Both the position numbers and the translations under genes were made by a program. From Bacteroidales bacterium (GTDB lineage: Bacteria; Bacteroidota; Bacteroidia; Bacteroidales; UBA932), in NCBI GenBank assembly GCA_023230265.1, contig JALNXR010000098.1, positions 1-7,477 of the forward strand: a stretch of 7,477 bases of DNA, written 5' to 3'. Below the pieces are notes generated by a model. It had not been told where the DNA came from. It searched no databases and saw only the letters and a list, made by a program, of their open reading frames with translations. Shown here piece by piece: positions 1 through 6,274 of the stretch (positions are counted from its first letter, which is position 1; every line of letters begins with the position of its first letter).

Positions 1-2
1 AC

Positions 3-2204
3 ACAGATTTCAGAAACGAGCTACTCTCCCGCGGAGAGGGTTATGAAGGGATGATATACAGAGAGGTGGCTGAGGCTTTTGGAGAGTCCGCAGAAAAGGG
101 GAAGAGGTTAAGAGATAAGCTCAGTGAGAACAGAGAATATGTTTTTATAGGATTTAATGCTCTGAATCCCTGCGAAAAGAGGTTAATGGATGAACTTAAA
201 ACCATGGGTGTTGCCGATTTCTACTGGGATTCCGGCAACTCTTTCGTGAAAGATCCTGCAAACAGAGCTTCTCACTTTATACGGGATAATATCAGACAAT
301 TCCCCTCATCTCTGGAGATAAAAGAATATCCGGAAGAACACCCTGTTTTTGAGTTGGTCTCTGTTCCCTCGGCTGTAGGGCAGACCCGGGCAGTGAGGGA
401 GATACTTGAGGAAAGTGGAGGGGATATCGATACGGCCGTAATTCTTCCCGATCCTGACCTGCTTGTGCCTCTGCTAAATTCTCTTCCGGCAAAAGTTGAA
501 TCTGTGAATGTTACTATGGGATATCCCCTAAAGTCAGCGTCTATTGTCTCTCTTGCCGAGAGCATTATTGATCTGCAGAAGGGCCGGACATACTATCGCA
601 GGGTGCTTCCGGTTTTAAGGCACAACTATATTAAAATCCTCTCGCCGCAGGCATCATCAGATCTTATATCCAGGATAGTTAACGAAAACCTGGTTTATGT
701 ACCGGAAGAGGAGTTTGTTAAGGATCCGTTGCTGTCTCTGATTTTCAAAAAAAATATTGAAGATATTTCTGACTACCTCATATCGGTCATTGAGGCTGTA
801 AACTCCTGTGGAAAAGTAACTCCCATGGAGAGGGAATTTAATTTCGCAATGCTCTCACTAGTTGAGAAACTAAAAGATTCCCGTATTGTGATGAGTGTGG
901 AAACATATGGAAGGATACTGAGAAAAATGGTCTGTTCCACTAACATACCCCTTAACGGAGAACCCCTTTCGGGACTTCAGGTGATGGGAGTTTTGGAAAG
1001 CCGGGTACTCAATTTCGAAAATGTAATAATATGTTCTATGAACGAGGGGCTCTTTCCAAAAACACCCTCCATGAACTCCTTTATACCTTTAAACCTCAGA
1101 AGAGGCTTTGGCCTTCCCACTTATGAACACTGGGATGCACTTGCCGCATACACTTTTTACAGGCTAATATCCGGGACTAAAAGGGTATTTATGATATATG
1201 ACTCCAGAAGCGAAGGCCTTAAAAGCGGAGAGGTGAGCAGGTTTGTACAGCAACTAAAATATCACTATGGAGTAAAACTCATAGAAAAGCCGGTGGTTTA
1301 CAATCTCCCCTCTATTGATAAGAAAAGAGTTGAAGTTCAGAAAACCTGTCAGGTGATGGAGGATACCCGTAAATTTATTTATAATCCTGACGGAAAGCTC
1401 TCTGCTAGTTCTCTTAACGACTATATTGAGTGTCCCTTCAGGTTTTTTCTGAAGTATATAAAAGGGGTGACTGAGGAAAAAGAGGTGGCTGAAGGGATAG
1501 AGGCAGACACCTTTGGCTCTGTCTTTCATAAGGCAGCCGAGATGCTTTACAGCGATTTTAAAGGGAAGGAGGTAAGCCGGGGTATGTTGCTCACTCTGCA
1601 TAAAGAGGAAAAAATCGTTGAGGAGATCACAGAAAGGGCTTTCAGAAGTGTCACGGGAATTTCTGACATCCGGGGAAGAAACTATATTGTCTTTACTATG
1701 ATTGTCAGATATCTCAGGCAACTGTTAATATATGATTCACAGAGAACTCCCTTTGTTTACTATGATTCTGAAAAGAGGGTGAGGACAACATTGTATTTGG
1801 ATGAGGAGAGCTTCGTAATCTTAAAGGGTTTTCTGGACAGAATAGATTATCAGGGTGATTGCATGAGGATTGTCGATTATAAGACTGGCTCTTTTTCCCT
1901 GGAAAACAGCACGATTGAAGCCCTGTTCGAATCCGGAAGGAAAAGCAGCCTGTCAGTGACATTCCAGATGTATCTTTATGCTCTGATGATGGATAAGGAA
2001 GAGCTTATTATTACAACCTACAACCTCAAAAGCCTCAGCATCGGTAAAAGAGTTGAGATTTTGGTTAAAAGAGAAGAGCTGGAGAGATTCTCTCTCCTGA
2101 TTAAAGATCTGGTAAAAGAGATATTAAATCCTGATATACCCTTTATCCATATACCCCAGGAAGAAAAATGCAAATATTGTCCTTTTAACATAATTTGTAG
2201 TTAG
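3..2204 (+). CDS. addB: AddB-like helicase-nuclease subunit, PD-(D/E)XK nuclease with iron-sulfur staple (5' partial)
   Basis: This is the C-terminal 733 residues of an AddB-type subunit of an ATP-dependent double-strand-break-processing exonuclease. The frame is open from nt 3 with no stop before the first ATG at nt 51, so the true start is upstream; relatives are roughly 950-1150 residues (from memory). Residues below are numbered from that internal Met. The inactive-helicase part carries the family signatures MGYPL (156-160) and NEGLFP (331-336). The C-terminal nuclease domain (about 450-717) starts at SASSLNDYIECPF and contains H493, D596 in GFLDRID, D609-Y-K611, and Q639 in FQMYLYAL. The D-13-D-2-K spacing equals that of RecB D1067/D1080/K1082. 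C461 together with C707-x2-C710-x5-C716 matches the AddB 4Fe-4S staple. In this family the domain cuts one strand of the unwound duplex. The stop abuts the ATG of the helicase gene. An AdnA-type subunit is less likely because of the Fe-S cysteines. The family call is firm; the symbol is by homology. Confidence 0.9.
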   Translation, partial: TDFRNELLSRGEGYEGMIYREVAEAFGESAEKGKRLRDKLSENREYVFIGFNALNPCEKRLMDELKTMGVADFYWDSGNSFVKDPANRASHFIRDNIRQFPSSLEIKEYPEEHPVFELVSVPSAVGQTRAVREILEESGGDIDTAVILPDPDLLVPLLNSLPAKVESVNVTMGYPLKSASIVSLAESIIDLQKGRTYYRRVLPVLRHNYIKILSPQASSDLISRIVNENLVYVPEEEFVKDPLLSLIFKKNIEDISDYLISVIEAVNSCGKVTPMEREFNFAMLSLVEKLKDSRIVMSVETYGRILRKMVCSTNIPLNGEPLSGLQVMGVLESRVLNFENVIICSMNEGLFPKTPSMNSFIPLNLRRGFGLPTYEHWDALAAYTFYRLISGTKRVFMIYDSRSEGLKSGEVSRFVQQLKYHYGVKLIEKPVVYNLPSIDKKRVEVQKTCQVMEDTRKFIYNPDGKLSASSLNDYIECPFRFFLKYIKGVTEEKEVAEGIEADTFGSVFHKAAEMLYSDFKGKEVSRGMLLTLHKEEKIVEEITERAFRSVTGISDIRGRNYIVFTMIVRYLRQLLIYDSQRTPFVYYDSEKRVRTTLYLDEESFVILKGFLDRIDYQGDCMRIVDYKTGSFSLENSTIEALFESGRKSSLSVTFQMYLYALMMDKEELIITTYNLKSLSIGKRVEILVKREELERFSLLIKDLVKEILNPDIPFIHIPQEEKCKYCPFNIICS

Positions 2205-5200
2205 ATGGGTATTTTAAAGATATACAAGGCTTCAGCCGGTTCCGGCAAAACTCACAGACTGACTCAGGAGTACATAAATCTGATCATGTCCTCTTCTGAT
2301 TCCTACCGGCATATACTGGCAGTCACCTTTACCAACAAGGCAACTGCAGAGATGAAGAGCAGAATTCTTCAGGAGCTTTTTAAAAAATCCCAATCCGATC
2401 CGCAGATCAATCAAAGACTTATCTCAATTCTACACGATTACTCCTCCTTTAATATCAGCACAATAGATAAATTCTTCCAGAGTACCCTCAGAGCTTTTGC
2501 CCGCGAGTCGAATCTCAATAGCTCATATGGTGTGGAGCTGGACGACAATATGGTTATCAGTGAAGCTGTTGACAGAGTCATCAACAGCCTGGATCTACCG
2601 GAAAACCAGGAGCTGCTGGAGTGGTTTATAAATTTTACATTGAGCACTGCCGATGAAGGTAAAAGCTGGGACATACGAAGAGAGATTGAGAAAAAGATTG
2701 ACAATTTTACCAGAGAGAGTTTTAAGATAATCAGAAGAGAACTGATTACAAATGTCAACAGGTCATTTCTGAGTGATTTTATAAAAGAGATAGACCATAT
2801 TATTGAATCATTTGAGTCTCAGATGAAGAGCTTGGCCGCGGAGGCAGAAAGGATATTGGAAAGGAACAACCTTGTTTTTGAAAACTTCAAAAATGGTTCC
2901 AAAACTCCCCTGAAATATTTCACAAAACTGGACCAGGGGAAAATTGAACCCTGGCCTGATACTTTTGCAGCCCTGGCAGACAATTTCGACAACTGGGTGA
3001 GGAGAAATCTCTCCAGAGAGCAACCCGCTCTTTACAATAGTATAGAGAATGCATATTACGATGGTCTTAACGGTTTGGTCAGAGATATTGTAAACAACAC
3101 CGGTGATTTCAGAGTGTACAGAACAGCTCTCGCCGTCAAAGGGGAGATCTATATACTCGGCATTCTGATTGAGATACAACAACAGATACAGCAATTCTCA
3201 AAGGAAAAGAATATATTGCTGTTGTCAGAGACCAATGATCTGTTAAACAGAATAATTAATGGTGACGACGCTCCCTTTATTTATGAGAAGGTGGGCAGCC
3301 GGATTGATAACTTTCTGCTTGATGAGTTTCAGGATACCTCCAGGATGCAGTGGGATAATTTTAAACCTCTGATAGGGAACTCTCTGGCTCAGGGCAATAT
3401 GAATCTACTTGTAGGGGATGTAAAGCAGAGCATTTACCGTTGGAGGGGATCTGACTGGAGAATTTTAAATGAGGGGGTAGATAACTCCTTCCCCGGAGCA
3501 TCAACAGAGATCAAAACCCTGGATGAGAACTGGCGCTCCGGGGATGAGATTGTAGATTTCAACAACGCCTTTTTCCCCTTTGCATCAGAACAATGTGACA
3601 GGCTGCTGGGAGATGACAGTAGTCTGGTTTCATCAGTTTACTCCGGTTCTGAACAAAAACAGGCCGGTGAGACAAAGGTCAAAAAGGGTCATGTCTCTGT
3701 GAAATTTATCAGGGAGGAGAATGCTGTAAAATGGCAGGAAGTTGTATTGGATGAACTTGCACCTTTGTTAAAAAACCTCAAAGAGAATGGCTTTAAATTG
3801 AGGGATATAACCTTTCTTGTGAGAAGAAACGACGAGGGGACAAAGATTGCGGGCTGGCTGATAGAGAATGGATATCCGGTTATTTCGGAAGATAGTCTGC
3901 TTTTAAATTTATCCCCTGCCGTAAAGAAGTTTATAGCAATTCTTAAATTCTTTAACAATCCAACAGATCCTGTAAACAATGCACTTCTTGAATTGATAGA
4001 GGTAGAGCCTGAATTTAATTCAGAAATAATCCAACTACCTCTTTACCAGATGTGTGAAACAGTTCAGATCCAATATCTGGGACAGGAGAACAAAACACAA
4101 TCAGCATATTTGATCTCGCTGCTGGATAATGTGCTGGAATTTTCACGCACAGCTTCTCCCGATCTTAACTCTTTCATTGAGTGGTATGAAGCCAATGGGA
4201 ATAAACTTTCACTCCCCTCACCCTCGGATCAGGATGCGGTTAGAGTTATGACCATTCACAAAGCCAAAGGGCTCAGCCTGGAGGCGGTAATTGTTCCTTT
4301 TATGGAACTCAAGCTACAGGAGAGCAACAGGGAATCGAATAATTATATCTGGTGCAAAGCTGAGCAGGAGCCTTTTAGCAGAATACCTTATCTGCCGGCA
4401 AGAAAGACCAAAGAGCTGTTGAATACCTGTTTTGCACAGGATTACAACAGGGAGAGAGGTATATCCTTTGTAGACAATCTCAATCTGGCCTATGTAGCTT
4501 TTACCAGAGCAAGAAGGGAGCTTCACATATTTGCGCCGGCTCCAAAAGAAAATGGAAATAGGGATGGGCAACCATCTGTTGCCCGGTTGCTTAATAATTT
4601 TCTTAAAGAGTCAGTAAACGCGGATGGAAGCTGGGAGAGGGGAGAGTGGTGCAGGAGGGATGCGGATATCGATAATAAGAATAAAAGAGAGAGAGACGAT
4701 GAGATTGTTTTAGCTGCATCTGCAGCTCTGCCAGGCTCCCAAAGGCTTAGGTTAAAGTATAGCTATGGGGAGATAATGGATGAAAATAGCCACCGGAACA
4801 GCGGGATAATTATGCATACAATAATGTCCAGGATTGTTCACCGTGATGATATTGAAAAAGTTGTAAGTTCTTACATCGGTAAGGGAATTATCCGGGAGTA
4901 TGATCTCCGGCCGATTTGTGCGACTCTACAGGAATATATGGAATCGGTTGATGAAAGACACTGGTTTGATGGTAGCTACAAGGTTTATAACGAGAGAGAT
5001 ATAATTGAGCCTTCTTCATTTGCGAGCCGTCCAGACAGGATAATGACAGGAGAAAAAATAACAATAATTGTGGATTATAAATTTGGACTCAAAAAGGATA
5101 ACTCACACATAAACCAGATGAAGAGATATTTAAGATTGACATCTTTAATACGGAAAGGGAAAATTGAAGGGTACTTATGGTATCCCCTCCTTAAAGAGGT

Positions 5201-5222
5201 TATCCAGGTGAAAAATTCCTGA
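2205..5222 (+). CDS. addA: AddA/RecB-like UvrD-family helicase with C-terminal PD-(D/E)XK nuclease
   Basis: A complete 1005-residue superfamily 1A helicase-nuclease, the expected motor subunit partnering the AddB-like protein upstream. Helicase motifs appear in order: Walker A ASAGSGKT (K15, T16); Ia TFTNKAT (41-47); Ib STIDKFF (85-91); Walker B DEFQDT (373-378); III GDVKQSIYRWRG (404-415); IV NWRS (442-445); V TIHKAKG (683-689); VI YVAFTRARR (763-771). A charged linker (about 785-860) leads to the nuclease: H871 in GIIMHTIM, D944 in RPDR, D957-Y-K959 and Q971, with the same D-13-D-2-K spacing as RecB. All catalytic positions look intact, so helicase and nuclease should both work. At 1005 residues it is clearly shorter than B. 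subtilis AddA (about 1230). The ATG at 2205 follows the preceding TAG with no gap and no Shine-Dalgarno, which fits translational coupling; the Walker A at residue 9 onward leaves little room for a later start. The order addB-addA is the same as in Firmicutes. Confidence 0.93.
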   Translation: MGILKIYKASAGSGKTHRLTQEYINLIMSSSDSYRHILAVTFTNKATAEMKSRILQELFKKSQSDPQINQRLISILHDYSSFNISTIDKFFQSTLRAFARESNLNSSYGVELDDNMVISEAVDRVINSLDLPENQELLEWFINFTLSTADEGKSWDIRREIEKKIDNFTRESFKIIRRELITNVNRSFLSDFIKEIDHIIESFESQMKSLAAEAERILERNNLVFENFKNGSKTPLKYFTKLDQGKIEPWPDTFAALADNFDNWVRRNLSREQPALYNSIENAYYDGLNGLVRDIVNNTGDFRVYRTALAVKGEIYILGILIEIQQQIQQFSKEKNILLLSETNDLLNRIINGDDAPFIYEKVGSRIDNFLLDEFQDTSRMQWDNFKPLIGNSLAQGNMNLLVGDVKQSIYRWRGSDWRILNEGVDNSFPGASTEIKTLDENWRSGDEIVDFNNAFFPFASEQCDRLLGDDSSLVSSVYSGSEQKQAGETKVKKGHVSVKFIREENAVKWQEVVLDELAPLLKNLKENGFKLRDITFLVRRNDEGTKIAGWLIENGYPVISEDSLLLNLSPAVKKFIAILKFFNNPTDPVNNALLELIEVEPEFNSEIIQLPLYQMCETVQIQYLGQENKTQSAYLISLLDNVLEFSRTASPDLNSFIEWYEANGNKLSLPSPSDQDAVRVMTIHKAKGLSLEAVIVPFMELKLQESNRESNNYIWCKAEQEPFSRIPYLPARKTKELLNTCFAQDYNRERGISFVDNLNLAYVAFTRARRELHIFAPAPKENGNRDGQPSVARLLNNFLKESVNADGSWERGEWCRRDADIDNKNKRERDDEIVLAASAALPGSQRLRLKYSYGEIMDENSHRNSGIIMHTIMSRIVHRDDIEKVVSSYIGKGIIREYDLRPICATLQEYMESVDERHWFDGSYKVYNERDIIEPSSFASRPDRIMTGEKITIIVDYKFGLKKDNSHINQMKRYLRLTSLIRKGKIEGYLWYPLLKEVIQVKNS

Positions 5223-5224
5223 TA

Positions 5225-6142
5225 TTAACACTTTGCCAGATACTCTTCAATTGTCTGCAGTGGAGCATCCTTAAAAATAACAACCTTGTCACGGTCAAGA
5301 AGATATAAAGAGGGGGTGGGTCTGAGATCATAGAGAGGCCCTTTGTGAATTGCCATTTCACGATCATAACCGTTAATCCAGGAGTTATCAAGAATTTCTG
5401 ACCACTGAACCCATTGCTTGTACTCAGGCCCGGTGTAGAGAGTCAGAATTTTTACTCTTTTACCATATTTTCTGATTGTCTCCGACCTCTTCATCTGCTC
5501 TATTGTAATCTGGCAGGCCGGGCAGTCGGGATCAATAAAGACCAGTAACAGGTATTCAGAACCGATTCCGTACAGTGACAACTCACGATCACTCCTGTTA
5601 CAAAATTTAAAATCCTCCGCCCTCTTACCGGGGCGATTTCTGTTTGCAAGATTGAGCTGATAAACAAGGTTTTGTTTAACTGTAGTGTCTGTTTTTGGAG
5701 ATAAAATCAAACTCTCCAGAAAGGGGATGTAAAGATCCTCGTTCCGGTAAGGGGAGTTTGGATGGTTCAGGCTTTTTTCTGTCAACTCTCTAAAGTGATC
5801 AATTACCAGCGAATCTCCCCTGAGAAGCTTTTCTGTGAAGTTTCTGAAAGAGTTCTCTGCAGTTTGACGGGGAACCTGACGGACAAACTGTAAAAAGTTG
5901 TAAAAATTAAAATCGAGGTTATCCTTATCCTTAAGAACACTTTGTTTTGTAAAATCCATGTTCTCCCAGAAGTTTCCGGCAATATATGCCAAAGTCTCAT
6001 TCTGATCAGTTATTATTGCAGGGACCTCTACCATTTTAAAAGTGTTGTTCCCCTCTTTATTGTTCTCTTTCTGATTTCTGCAACCTGGCAGTGCAAAAAC
6101 CAAACAAATTAAAAAGAGATAAAAAAGATTAATTTTGTACAT
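5225..6142 (-). CDS. DUF5106 / thioredoxin-like lipoprotein
   Basis: A 305-residue envelope lipoprotein of the Bacteroidota family that joins an N-terminal DUF5106 domain to a thioredoxin-like fold; I recognise the family but know no function. A short signal peptide (hydrophobic residues 6-18) ends in the lipobox LPGC with lipid-modified C21; proline just before the glycine is unusual. DUF5106 covers about 37-170, with EVPAI, GNFWENMDF (57-64) and SPYRNEDLYIP (130-140). The thioredoxin-like part (about 175-305) has the redox motif C207-P-A-C210 after FIDPD and the cis-proline P277 in RPTPSL. Further cysteines are C13 (in the signal peptide), C181 and the last residue, C305. A thiol-disulfide reductase or exchange role at the periplasmic face is inferred. 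I chose ATG 6142 over an in-frame GTG at 6166: it puts the signal peptide at the very N-terminus, a weak AGGA lies 8 bases before it, and a -7 promoter element overlaps the region just upstream of the GTG. The gene is convergent with addA, two bases apart. Confidence 0.85.
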   Translation of the reverse strand: MYKINLFYLFLICLVFALPGCRNQKENNKEGNNTFKMVEVPAIITDQNETLAYIAGNFWENMDFTKQSVLKDKDNLDFNFYNFLQFVRQVPRQTAENSFRNFTEKLLRGDSLVIDHFRELTEKSLNHPNSPYRNEDLYIPFLESLILSPKTDTTVKQNLVYQLNLANRNRPGKRAEDFKFCNRSDRELSLYGIGSEYLLLVFIDPDCPACQITIEQMKRSETIRKYGKRVKILTLYTGPEYKQWVQWSEILDNSWINGYDREMAIHKGPLYDLRPTPSLYLLDRDKVVIFKDAPLQTIEEYLAKC

Positions 6143-6146
6143 TACA

Positions 6147-6212
6147 ATTATCCTGTTGGTGAACACACAAATATAGAACTTGTTTGGGACTTTTTTGTTA
6201 TTAAAGGATAAT
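6147..6212. repeat. Pair of 8-base inverted repeats flanking the lipoprotein promoter
   Basis: ATTATCCT at 6147-6154 and its exact reverse complement AGGATAAT at 6205-6212 are separated by 50 bases, with the minus-strand -7 element between them. The flanking bases do not extend the match. The left arm, read on the minus strand, also supplies the weak AGGA before ATG 6142. This could be a pair of regulator half-sites, but a perfect 8-mer in AT-rich DNA of this length can easily arise by chance. Confidence 0.25.
6168..6175 (-). promoter_or_regulatory. Bacteroidota -7 promoter element for the DUF5106 lipoprotein
   Basis: On the minus strand this reads TATATTTG, a perfect match to the Bacteroidota primary-sigma -7 consensus TAnnTTTG. 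It would start transcription near 6161 and give a 5' leader of about 19 bases before ATG 6142. No clear -33 TTG/TTTG occurs at the usual distance upstream, so the promoter is incomplete by consensus or relies on an activator. The position is what makes it credible: right strand, right distance, in the only intergenic gap. Confidence 0.5.
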
Positions 6213-6274
6213 CGGCAAAGAGTAATTTCGACAAATTATTTATAAAATTAAATTCAGGTAATAGAAACGTGGAA

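Larger units (their letters stand above)
6143..6274. other. Divergent intergenic region between the lipoprotein gene and gnd
   Basis: A 132-base AT-rich gap, the only real intergenic space in the window, which must hold the promoters of both divergent genes. It contains the minus-strand -7 element at 6168-6175 and an 8-base inverted repeat (6147-6154 with 6205-6212). For gnd the best candidate is TAATTTCG at 6223-6230, one base off TAnnTTTG, but the nearest TTG upstream (6195-6197) is 25 bases away, longer than usual, so I do not call it. No riboswitch, terminator hairpin or small RNA was recognised. Confidence 0.6.

Noticed and set aside
272..565. Minus-strand open frames within the AddB-like gene (also 292-492, 1254-1721, 1714-1962).
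   Set aside because: They are antisense to a gene with clear domain motifs, show no recognisable motifs themselves, and have no promoter or leader.
2232..4571. Several minus-strand open frames of 60-128 codons within addA.
   Set aside because: Shadows of the helicase gene: low-complexity translations, no family resemblance, and the plus-strand frame is intact with all motifs.
4687..4696. (GA)5 dinucleotide tract within addA that might support phase variation.
   Set aside because: Only five units, in the middle of a conserved housekeeping gene, encoding an ordinary charged linker; too short to suggest slippage control.
3..5222. The helicase-nuclease pair as a novel anti-phage defence system.
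   Set aside because: Motifs, Fe-S cysteines and gene order match the housekeeping AddAB repair complex, and no defence or mobile genes are nearby.
5803..6000. Open frame in another minus-strand frame inside the lipoprotein gene (and 5200-5391).
   Set aside because: Overlaps the well-supported DUF5106/thioredoxin reading frame and has no features of its own.
6195..6230. Possible gnd promoter: TTG at 6195-6197 with TAATTTCG at 6223-6230.
   Set aside because: The -7 element has one mismatch and the spacing of 25 bases is longer than expected, so it stays a candidate rather than a feature.
6269..6274. GTG at 6269 as an alternative gnd start.
   Set aside because: ATG 6275 aligns with the E. coli Gnd start and the GTG adds only two residues; neither has a visible Shine-Dalgarno.
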